This document shows, in pieces, positions 1 to 7,979 of a stretch of 10,620 nucleotides of DNA. The notes below the pieces were generated by a model. It saw nothing but the letters and a program-made list of their open reading frames with translations, was not told the DNA's origin and did no database searches. Position 1 is the stretch's first letter; each line of letters begins with the position of its first letter. The stretch is from contig NWUY0300026451.1 of the NCBI GenBank assembly GCA_004151065.3, positions 8,184 to 18,803 on the forward strand, given 5' to 3'. This DNA comes from Larix sibirica (lineage: Eukaryota; Streptophyta; Pinopsida; Pinales; Pinaceae). The position numbers and the translations under genes are program-made.

Positions 1-117
1 TTTCTACACTTTGAGAAAATCATGGATCCTTAAAATTTTCCATGCTTAGAATAGCATTGCATCAACCAATTTATAATTGATCTTATTAATGTACATTTGT
101 AGGGAATTGTGAGGTGT

Positions 118-142
118 TAATAATAATAATACTAATAATAAT
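118..142. repeat. (TAA)n microsatellite
   Basis: A run of TAA units is broken by a single C at 132. It is a simple trinucleotide repeat with no sign of function. Confidence 0.85.
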
Positions 143-177
143 CACATCCAAGCCAACCACCAATTTGGTATATGAGA

Positions 178-292
178 CCCCTTGTTTCTACGACAAGGGA
201 CCCCCCTCTGCATAGTGATTTAACTGATAAAGTGTACAGAGGTGTACATACCCTAACCCCCTCCATATTTGAACCTATAACCTCCTAGGAGG
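178..292. repeat. cluster of short hairpins and a palindrome
   Basis: CCCTTGT at 179-185 pairs perfectly with ACAAGGG at 193-199 across a 7-nt loop. Just downstream CCTCTG and CAGAGG form a second, wider inverted pair, and CCTCCTAGGAGG at 281-292 is a perfect 12-bp palindrome. The stretch is richer in C than its flanks. It could be the end of an old transposable element, but no matching terminal repeat was found nearby. Confidence 0.4.
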
Positions 293-316
293 AAACACAT
301 GTTTTACAACTATATA

Positions 317-337
317 TAGTTAGTTAGTTAGTTAGTT
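317..337. repeat. (TAGT)n microsatellite
   Basis: About five tandem TAGT units follow a short TATATATA run. This is a simple tetranucleotide repeat. Confidence 0.9.
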
Positions 338-1015
338 GTAGAGGTAAGATTTAGAAAGAAATAGAAAAGGTTCATAGCCTTTGTAGAATTTTAGAAGCAC
401 CATCATCTTATTTCATCCCAAAATATTTGAAGGATTATAGAGGATAATGCTTATACCTACTCAATATAGCTTAGAGTGACTTTATTACTATTGATCATTT
501 TGTTGTAGATAAAAAAAATCCGTTTTGGGTCTCTCACATTGGAAGTCAATTTTTGTAGGGTTAATGATCCAATTAATAAATTAGTTATATCCATGCCATT
601 CATGGATTTTGACAATCTAGTTATCTCTACTCCTATGGCCATGATTTTCCATATCAAAGACACTGAGATTTCCCGTATGAGGATTTCAAATGGAAAGGCA
701 AGAATGAAATCTCTACCTTTAGAAAACTAGTTTGAGCCAGCAATAACACGAATCAATTCACATAGCATATCTACTAGATAACAATGATCATTAATTAAAT
801 ATCCAAGGAACTCAACAAACCACACACCATAGGTGTTTCAAGATATTAAGCTGTTAGCAATACAACAATCTAAGCTCACCAAATTTCTTATCGCAATCCT
901 CTAGTTACCTCGTGATTTCAATATAAGAAGAAGTCTTCAACTTCCCAAAGGCATAATGGTAGTCAAAATCCCCCTCCCAACAAATTAAATTGGCGATGAC
1001 AATTTAGAACATGGA

Positions 1016-1261
1016 TTGACAAAGAAATTGGTAGAACTATTAAACACATGGTTAATTTATGGAGTTATCGAGTGCATTGAGTTCGACTATTTATGGAAAG
1101 CATGGATCATCAAAGACTCCAATTTCTTAAAATTAGCCATAGCCAAATCCTTGCTAGATGGTCTCAACACAACCATTTTTGCAAAGGTTAAAGCAACCTT
1201 TAAAAACTTCAAGTTAGATGAATACAATCAATGGTTTCCATATGTTACTTTTGGTTCATAA
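1016..1261 (+). other. short unidentified open frame, probably not a gene
   Basis: An 81-codon frame runs from ATG to TAA. The same frame stays open for a further 40 or so bases upstream. The predicted peptide has a balanced composition with several Trp, Tyr and Lys residues and no low-complexity runs, so it reads more like real protein than most chance frames here. I recognise no family, catalytic motif, signal peptide or membrane segment. It has no neighbour that would suggest a role and the sequence after the stop is full of stops. It may be a scrap of an old transposon frame or chance. Confidence 0.12.
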
Positions 1262-1691
1262 GTAGTGAAATGGATTAGCAAAGATGGATTTTGTAAACTC
1301 AAAGACAAAAGGTACAGCATGATAATTAGCATCCACTCCTCAACATGAACATCCCTAGTGAACTAGATCAGTTAAATGTAGACAATGATGATGGCTTTGA
1401 GATGAGATAGACATACACAACATTGACAACCACAATGAAGGATAATAATTGGAGATTGCAAAGACCATAAACAATACAAATTATTCTCTTAGATGTGGCT
1501 ATGGAAAAATAAAATATTTGATTTCGAGGAAGCATAGTTGGGTCCATTCCTTTAGTACAGAGGGTCCACAATTGATTATGTATGCAGAGAATTTGGTTGT
1601 GTTCTTCTATGATGTTGTTTCGGAACTATCTACATTTGTATAAGCATTTTTTTCTCACAAGACGGCATTGTCATATGTATGACATGACCCT

Positions 1692-1940
1692 TGTTGGGAA
1701 TCTACTTTAGTTGAAATTTTTATTAGACATTGGCAAATATCTCGTGCTATGAGATTACCTAATATGATTGGATCTTATATAATAGTTAATGATTTTAAAG
1801 TCTAAAGTCTCCCCAACATTATGAGATGTTGTAAGTTCTCCCATTGTGTGTCTTTTGATATTGAATTAATAGATAAGCATTGAAGGTCACTTGTATTCTA
1901 TTGACAGTTCCTTAGTTCTCTACTTATGGTATCGATGCCA
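1692..1940 (+). mobile_element. possible small copia-type LTR edge with degenerate primer-binding site
   Basis: The stretch opens with TGTTGGGAA, a common start for plant Ty1/copia LTRs. A TATATAAT box lies about 85 bases in. Immediately after the putative LTR comes TGGTATCGATGCC at 1927-1939, which matches 10 of 13 positions of the initiator-Met tRNA primer-binding site TGGTATCAGAGCC used by many plant LTR elements. The implied LTR is only about 230 bp and does not end in a clear CA. No gag or pol coding follows, so this would be a broken copy or a TRIM-like remnant. The three-mismatch primer site could also be chance. Confidence 0.25.
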
Positions 1941-2204
1941 TATTTCTTTTCTATCCATAGGTTTTTCTCTCGAGTCTAAGTTACTCCCAAGTGTGCTAAA
2001 TTGCTCAGTCACATCTAGTTTGAGAATGATCTTGATTGCTAAATAGTTTGGGTGTTTTCACTTCATGCTATGAGTGGTCTAAGTGAATTAAAAAGTCCAA
2101 CATCCATGTACTTTATCATACTAGAGTTCTTCACCCCGTGAACAAAATTGAAATCCTTTCACAAATATCTAAATAACAATGGGAGTAGTGTACTCTTCAC
2201 ATTC
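1941..2204. other. AT-rich DNA, nothing recognised
   Basis: This short stretch lies between the two LTR-like blocks. No open frame, repeat or structural signal stands out. If the preceding block is a real LTR edge, it would be decayed leader or internal sequence. Confidence 0.5.
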
Positions 2205-2394
2205 TGTAACACCCCATTTTTTACCCCAAGATGTAAATATGATGTAATTATGTAAAGGCTAGAAGCTGGATATGAATGGTCTAGGATGACCAAATATATT
2301 GTAAATATGTACATTTTCTTTTTAATATAAAAATCCTTGACAACGACAAGTGAAGAAGGACAAATAAGATATGGGGGGCTATGAATCCACAAGT

Positions 2395-2419
2395 GGGGGA
2401 AGGGAGAGGGGCAAAGGGG
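2395..2419 (+). other. canonical G-quadruplex motif
   Basis: Four runs of three to five G are separated by loops AA, AGA and CAAA. All loops are short, so the motif fits the G3+N1-7 rule comfortably. It lies about 190 bases into the LTR-like segment and about 180 bases before the TATA-like box. Folding is predicted, not shown. Confidence 0.75.
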
Positions 2420-2599
2420 TGACTACCCAAGTGGACTTTAGCTAAACCTTAGCCTTCATTAACCCTTTTAACCGAAAATTCCCTTAACCATAATTGTGAT
2501 GGTCACCTTAATTAATCATGGGATTAATTAGCTTACTGGAGTATTAAGAGGGAAAGTGACCACTTATAGGGAAGCCACGTGTCAAAACAAAACCATGCA

Positions 2600-2607
2600 T
2601 ATTTAAA
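2600..2607 (+). promoter_or_regulatory. TATA-like box in the LTR-like segment
   Basis: TATTTAAA is followed about 30 bases later by a pyrimidine-rich, TTCA-repeat stretch where transcription could begin, with a CACGTG-like ACGTG about 25 bases upstream. This is the arrangement expected of an LTR U3/R junction. In AT-rich DNA such a box also arises by chance. Confidence 0.3.
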
Positions 2608-2620
2608 GTTAGAAACTCAC

Positions 2621-2642
2621 TTCATTCATCATTCATTCATTC
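2621..2642. repeat. (TTCA)n microsatellite
   Basis: Five TTCA/ATTC units are interrupted by one ATC. It is a simple repeat inside the LTR-like segment. Confidence 0.8.
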
Positions 2643-3200
2643 CAGGATCTAGAGGGGAAGAGCACCCATTCCATGGTAGTTTCGGTGGGTAAACCAAAGG
2701 AATATTAGTTTTCTAGAAGCTACACTCGAGCCCACCCTAATAAATAATAGCCTAGATTCCTTGATAAACTAATGCTTGGGATTAGGGAACTTGGCTTGTA
2801 GTGTGACATACCTAGAGCCTTGTCATCGAGATTTCTTAGTTGACCTGTATTAAAGCGCCATAAGGGGAAGGGGACAGCCTAACGCCCTACAGTTGAGAGA
2901 AGGGGTACCTTCATTGGAATTGTGCGGGTTGATGGGGAATGAGTGAGGGGTTGGGGTCAGATGTGGATGGGTTTACCCACACCACTTGGGTAAAGGATAG
3001 GTGCCCTTGGGCGAGGAGCACTTTGTGAGGAGTGTGGGGATAAATCGAAGGGGAAGAAGTGGATATTCACCCCTTGTGGATTGATAGCCCCATCTTGGGG
3101 GTGGCATCTGTCAAAGAAAATAAGGCTTAACAGAGTGCCTACAGTTGGGACGAACGTTCTTCGCTTGCAGTTATTTGGACACTTTCATAAGATAAGTGGC

Positions 3201-4292
3201 AATTGCGTATGAATGCCATGAATTTTAGTTATGTTATTTGAAGTTTCAATTCGTGTCTTGGAATTTATTATGTGAATGAATCGATTGAACATGGTTTGAT
3301 GCATTCATGTTATGAATGATTACATAATTAGAATGTACAATTTTTGTTTAAAGAATTGCTATCATATATATTTTACTTCCGTTGTTAGAAATCCCTATTC
3401 TAGTAAGCTATTGAAAGGTAAATTCATGAAGCAAGAGCAGGATTGTATGCACATATTTGAGCGCCCCATGGTCTCAGCAGTGTAAAGAGGCTATTGTGTA
3501 CGTGACACATCTGATCATGAATGACATTATTTGGGGTGATGTATTGTAAATATTGGTCATGGCCAAGAACAACCTAATCATGTTTACATGGTCTCATAAC
3601 CCCTCTTCGGGAGGGCATCCTACACTACTACAATACACTATAATAGTGTCACTTGATAGTATAATTTGTTTTCTTTTGTTTTCATGATACAAAGGATAGT
3701 GTGCTTGGGGGCATCATCCTTTACATTGAAGCTAACAAACTTTGCATCACTTACATTGTTGTGCACTCAGGTTGGTGTCTCCATTGCATCCATCTAAGTG
3801 TCAAATATGAACATTTATTAGAGGGGGCATCGGTGTTGGTTATTAAGAGATGCGCTAAATTTGTATCAAGTTAGTATTGATTTCCACCGTTTATTTTCCT
3901 ACATGTCAAGTATTGTGTCAAATGTGTTGTATGTTGCATCAAGTAGTTTAACGCAACATATCGATTCAACAATGTGGTGTCATTATTGCATCATTTAAAT
4001 GTTAGTTGCATCATGTATTGTATATTGTGCATAGATTATTGTGGTGATATTATGTGAATTAAGTGTTGTCACCTTATTGATAATTATTTACTTTTTTTAT
4101 ATCGATTCAATTACTAATAATTATTATTATTAATTACACTCATTATGTAAAAAACCGTGTGTACATAAACACGATTATGAAATTATAAATTATATCGTAA
4201 ATAATCATGTTTTTTTTTCACACATAACAAGTAGTACATTGCTACCCTGGGGAAGTACCAAATTTATATACAACATTGCATGAAAAAAACAT
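3201..4292. other. AT-rich DNA with short palindromes, no gene seen
   Basis: No frame of note and no transposon protein motif is visible. The stretch contains CCCTC-TTCGG-GAGGG at 3601-3615 (a five-pair hairpin), the 15-base palindrome ACACTAT-A-ATAGTGT at 3635-3649, several repeats of the word GCATCA between 3930 and 4020, and an ATT-rich run at 4116-4135. It may include the far part of the LTR-like segment to its left, but no boundary is visible. Confidence 0.5.
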
Positions 4293-5704
4293 CTACACAT
4301 ATAATGAAATTAAATCAAAATCAGAAGTTTTTACATTGTTGTCAATCCATTCCTCATTCTCTGAACCCTCCCCATCCATAATCTATAAGAACATAATAAA
4401 ATAACTTGAGTTAAATAAAACAAACTAAATTGCCACCATTCATAGATGTGGCAAAGTGCATATACATTAAAAACCTGTAGATATCCTTTGATTCCTCCTA
4501 ACTATTATCATTATCATTAATCTAGAAGAATATGATAATAATTCAATTAATTAAAGAATGATTCCAACTGTATGGAAGTTAAAAAAAACAACACATAATT
4601 AATGAAGAATAATTGGGGACATGGACCGGTAAACTTCCACATTTTTTTCATAGCCATGTTTCAAGCATACTTCATTTTGTCCTTAGTTAGATTTCAACTG
4701 CAATCATTTATTTGTATACAATAAGAGAAAACCATATTAAATAATGACATATATTAAGCTGGTATACTAACATCACTAGTTGCCATTGTTCATGGATACT
4801 ATAACATATGAGGTTATATCGACAAACATATGAAGTGGCATTTGATCGAGGACCTCCCAACTTGACCACTAGAATGTGTACTTTTTTTGTTCATTCATGT
4901 ATGCACATAAGATAAGCTAAGATAAGATTAGTTCAGTTTATTAATGTCCAACAAATGACCACAAAAGTAGGTCAATGGGACTAAAAGATACAAACTGAGA
5001 AAAAAGTATAATGTGGTCAAGTGAAGGCAACTTCTAGATTGATGCTAAAAGCATATAAAATGAAATAACTAAAAGTTAAAATATTAAGCAACTAGCAGAT
5101 TAAGAAAGCACGATATTATTTTATATGGATTATGTAGAAGTTAAACAATTAATGGCACATGAATCATAAACACATTTTAATAAATCATTCAACTAATTAT
5201 ACATTATCTATTACGTTTGTGGCCTTTTGTTGCGGTGTCTCAAGGTCCATTATATGTGCTACATTCTCAAGGGAGATCTTCTTAGCCTCTTCATAATTAT
5301 TATTTTTTAACAATATCGATTACTTATTTGCATTACCTTAAAAAAGAGGGACTTGTGACCGTACCGTACATCCTATCAATACAAACAAGGCATTAAATCC
5401 GATCCAAAATAGAGCCTTGTTATTCACGACTTTCAAAAGGTGGGCACTAGCATGCATGTAGTGTAAAATTCTATAACTGTTGGTAACATTTCTACTAGTA
5501 TAATGCCAAATGAATTATCCTAGCAATAAAATGACTTTACAAAACATGGAACAATATAGTTTATCTGTGGGGTACCTAGCTCATACTGAGCTCAACCCAG
5601 TCTTTTCCATTGCCAACAAGGCGCTTTGAGAAGAGAAGGATTACATACAGATCTTTTTCCATTGTCTTGTAAGCGCTCACGCCAAAACATTGAACCTTTT
5701 GACT
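4293..5704 (-). other. minus-strand exon-like open blocks, unidentified
   Basis: Read on the minus strand, three short stretches are open and have protein-like composition: 5704-5579 (42 codons, containing VSAYKTMEKDLY), 5532-5350 approximately (about 58 codons, containing HASAHLLKVVNNKALFWIGF) and 5319-5197 (41 codons, containing EEAKKISLENVAHIMDLE). Plausible acceptor-like sites occur at 4782 to 4382, for instance TGATTGCAG near 4700 and TTCTTATAG before an acidic 28-residue stretch at 4379-4293. I recognise no family and the blocks do not join in a single consistent phase. They could be relics of a broken spliced gene or of a captured gene fragment. Frames of this length also occur by chance in six frames, so the call is weak. 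Confidence 0.15.
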
Positions 5705-5808
5705 TCATAATTAATTATTCCCTGCTTATATTACTCTCCAAGTTCCTATAGCAGTGTGTTCCCTTTGTGATTTCAAAGATCATCCAAAAGGAAAATGTTA
5801 CCAACAGT
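5476..5808. repeat. 16-bp perfect inverted repeat with arms 300 bp apart
   Basis: ACTGTTGGTAACATTT at 5476-5491 is the exact reverse complement of the bases at 5793-5808, and flanking bases extend the match imperfectly. The arms enclose about 300 bases just beyond the 3' side of the LINE coding region. A pair this long is unlikely by chance in a window this size (roughly one in a hundred by simple counting, ignoring composition). It could be the terminal repeats of a small non-autonomous DNA transposon or an inverted duplication. Confidence 0.5.
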
Positions 5809-6047
5809 GATTGGCTCACCTTCCAATCAATTCCCAATTCCCTTACATCCAACAACAAAGGGTGAGACAAAGGGAAACCTCTTCTACTAATCCGAACTAG
5901 ATTCCAGTGGGGGGTTGCAACCTTCATTCTAGTTCTAAAACCCCGGGGTTGAAATACATACAACCTCATTAATTCTTGTTTGTTCTTGGTCTTAATAAAA
6001 GAGAAGAAGGGTGCCAAGAGGAGTCTTAGGGGATGGAGAATTGTGTC
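5705..6047 (-). other. 3' flank of the LINE ORF2, probable 3' UTR
   Basis: This follows the last recognisable RNase H codons of the LINE on the same strand. An open frame of 100 codons (6017-5715) crosses it but has no recognisable motif, and its start lies after the ORF2 stop, so I read it as non-coding. No poly(A) tail (poly(T) on the plus strand) and no target-site duplication were found, so the exact 3' end of the element is unknown. The palindromes at 5894-5950 fall inside it. Confidence 0.45.
5894..5950. repeat. nested inverted repeat and two perfect palindromes
   Basis: GAACTAGA at 5894-5901 and TCTAGTTC at 5928-5935 form perfect arms. Inside them GGTTGCAACC at 5913-5922 is a perfect palindrome, and right next to them AACCCCGGGGTT at 5939-5950 is another. 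In RNA read from the minus strand the region would fold into stem-loops close to the 3' end of the LINE transcript, where some LINE reverse transcriptases recognise hairpins. That role is inference. Confidence 0.6.
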
Positions 6048-6480
6048 TTACCCTTTGTTTTGTACCAGGCTTCCTTGATTTAAAGCGCAAGCAATATTTG
6101 CTTGGATATCTACTTTGTTGTTCAGTTCATGAAGTACATGAAATGCTTTAACCTCCACTAGACCCTTCAGCATGGTTGTGATTCTCTGAAGAATCCTGAA
6201 GAGAGTCATATCCTTAGGTCAGTCTTAAATATTAAATGTTGAATTATGTTCGTAGAGACTCCAATAATTATTAGGCGACCAATGCCCCTGTTTTTCACTT
6301 GCCTTAGCCACTGCTAAAGAGCTAAGGCTTTGGCATGGTTGTTTGAAGAAGTCCCTAATTCCCAGCCATACGTCTAGCCTTTGTTTCCTCCGTAATCTAG
6401 GAGAAACCCCCCAACCCTATTACCCAGGGATTGCCTTTGGAGCCTCCATAAAAAAATAGATTGAAATTATTTCTATCTTT
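6048..6480 (-). pseudogene. RNase H domain at the ORF2 C-terminus (catalytic residues lost)
   Basis: A C-terminal RNase H removes the RNA strand of the hybrid made during reverse transcription and marks certain plant L1 lineages. The fold is traceable: FFYGGSKGNPW...GLGG (family FDGa.kGNPG..G.Gg), then in another frame SSNNHAKALAL (family tNn.AE..Al), GRLIIIGVS (family l...GDS), and finally HVLHELNNKVDIQAN (family R..N..AD..An). Of the four catalytic acids the first Asp is Tyr (6448-6450), the Glu is Lys (6329-6331), the second Asp is Val (6257-6259), and only the last Asp (6108-6110) remains. Frameshifts lie near 6355 and 6210. The match of GNP and the spacing of all four blocks make the call firm. 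Whether it is of the archaea-like type described in plant L1s needs an alignment. Confidence 0.85.
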
Positions 6481-6531
6481 GATCCGCGATTGCACTTTTT
6501 ATTTCTTTATCCTTAATATCTACCTTGATTT

Positions 6532-7020
6532 TTATTTGGCGAGAGGTTTTGAATTTTGAATACGAGAGACAGGGACATAGTCCATTAGAATGCTCCTTAA
6601 CCAAATCTTTTCTTCAACTTCCAGATTTGATTTCAAAGGCTTTGCAATTCCAACAATTTTGATTGTTTCCAAAATTAGACCCCATGCATGCACTGCCACT
6701 GCCTTGCCCTTGAAGATGACCAATCATATCTTCCAACATATGTATAGTGGGAGTGCTTGCCATACTTGCTTCATTAAAGGCTTGTTAATGAATTTTCTTG
6801 GATATTTTTTATGCCATGTTAAAAATTACTCTTTCAAGTTTTTTGGGATTTTTAAATGAATTTCCAAACCTTCAAAAATAGTTTCCAAACCTCCACTAAG
6901 AATTCACATTCCAGTAAGAGATTATTTGAAGTTTCTTCAACCTGCTTGCATAGGGCCCAGGGGGCATTGATATGCTCCATGTATTCCATGCTTTCGAATA
7001 TTCTCGGCAGTAAGGGCTTT
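6532..7020 (-). pseudogene. zf-RVT zinc knuckle and following segment of ORF2
   Basis: KALTAENIRKHGIHG followed by a C-P-L block begins the zf-RVT domain, which sits after RT in many plant LINEs and is thought to help nucleic-acid binding. The second half appears in another frame as C-K-Q-V-E-E-T...LLLECEFLVEVW, matching C..EE...HL...C....VW. Seven extra bases (6951-6957) split what would be the C-P-L-C pair. A third block, KQVWQALPLYICWKI then stop then LVIFKGK, fits the family W.iWkeRN..iF...; the TGA at 6724-6726 takes the place of its Trp. That frame then runs open to the TAA at 6532-6534. Confidence 0.85.
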
Positions 7021-7979
7021 CCCATGACTTAGTTCAGATGAACAACTTGATTTTTGGGAAAGTTCCACTTTTCCAAATCGTTGTCTAGAGGGAAGACTAT
7101 GGGATATTGTAAATGACATCAAGTTGCATCTTCTATCCCTCTTTTGCTATATGCTTTAAACATTTTTGGACACCATCCGTCGATATCCAACACAAATTTG
7201 TTTATAGGTGTTTCCCCCTTAAGAAGGTTAACTAATGTGAACCAATTATGACTATGGATTTCAAGAAGACGAGGAATCTTCTAGCTTTCCCAAACTTCTG
7301 TCGATTTCCAAGTCAAGACGTCTGCCTAGGTGCGGTAACCATTGTTTTCCATCCATTCCTGGAGTCGCCTTAGATCATTCCTATAAGATAGAGATTGTTT
7401 CCCGATAATCTGATCCTCCCATATTTGGATATTTTCCCATTCATGGGCATCTAGGTTAAATGACCATTTAATAGATGCATGGAAGCCTTGCATAGATTAT
7501 AGATACCTAAGCAAGGAACATTTATGGTGCTCTGATCCATACTTCGAATTATGGATGATTGCAAATATTTTTTTATGCAAAATAGTCTTACACCAAGCTT
7601 CAATTCGAATGGAAAGACATCAAAGAATCTTGTCTCGAAGATTCTCATTCTTTAGAGCAAGATCCCTAACTTTGAGACCACCACATTTCATTGGAGAGAC
7701 GACCATTCTCCAGTTGATGAGATGGAATTTTTTTTTGTTTTCTTTGCCTCTATGGCATAGGAATTTCCTCTATAACATTTCAATTTTATTTGTGACTCTA
7801 TCTGGCACTAATAAAACTAAACTTTGATAAATAATAAGAGAGGACAACATAGATTTAAGCAATACTACCTGTCTTGTTGGGTTTAGCCACTGGCTTCCCC
7901 ACCAATTCATTATCTTCTTTATCATTTTAATCACACTCATCCAATTTGTCACCTTTGGCCTCCCCTGTAATATAAGAAT
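7021..7979 (-). pseudogene. ORF2 region between RT and zinc knuckle
   Basis: After the RT core the frame continues as the conserved plant L1 thumb and connector. A block with LNPTRQVVLLKSMLSS (family GR..LlksVL.s.P) is followed by FHLINWRMVVSPMKCGGLKV (family ..W..vc.Pk..GGLG...), then KILstopCLS...EAWCKTILHKK and a WED block near 7405. Stops at 7770-7772, 7620-7622, near 7499, 7326-7328, 7281-7283 and 7108-7110 interrupt an otherwise single frame of about 280 codons. The TGA at 7620-7622 stands where the family has Trp (KL.WR). Part of this region is poorly conserved between families, so domain limits are approximate. Confidence 0.85.

Larger units (their letters stand above)
1..1691. other. 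AT-rich unassigned intergenic DNA
   Basis: I find no gene, RNA or transposon domain that I can name here. The open frames on both strands are at most about 80 codons, with no recognisable motif, and stop codons are dense in all frames. The stretch holds two microsatellites, a cluster of short hairpins near 178-292 and one slightly longer frame at 1016-1261, each listed separately. It is most likely old, unrecognisable repeat DNA, but that is inference from the surroundings. Confidence 0.6.
2205..3200 (+). mobile_element. LTR-like segment, Ty3-type, right end not located
   Basis: The segment begins TGTAACACCCC, a start often seen in plant Ty3-type LTRs. From about 2380 to 3190 it is clearly richer in G than the AT-rich DNA on both sides. 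It carries a G-quadruplex motif upstream of a TATTTAAA box, as in a U3-promoter arrangement, and it has no protein-coding frame, all as expected for an LTR. I could not find the closing CA, a target duplication of the 5 bases CATTC before the start, or a tRNA primer site after it. The end given is only where the G-rich composition fades. A solo or truncated LTR is the favoured reading. A different non-coding repeat remains possible. Confidence 0.4.

Noticed and set aside
5715-6017. 100-codon minus-strand frame after the LINE ORF2
   Set aside because: It begins downstream of the last RNase H match, shows no known motif and contains the palindromes. It is more likely a chance frame in the LINE 3' region.
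6590-6859. 89-codon plus-strand frame
   Set aside because: It is antisense to the zf-RVT to RNase H part of ORF2, which has family matches on the minus strand.
7451-7648. 65-codon minus-strand frame overlapping ORF2
   Set aside because: It is the wrong frame: the frame carrying the ORF2 family words (KIL..CLS, EAWCKTIL) runs through the same bases with one stop.
7555-7827. 90-codon plus-strand frame
   Set aside because: It is antisense to the conserved GGLKV and LINW blocks of ORF2.
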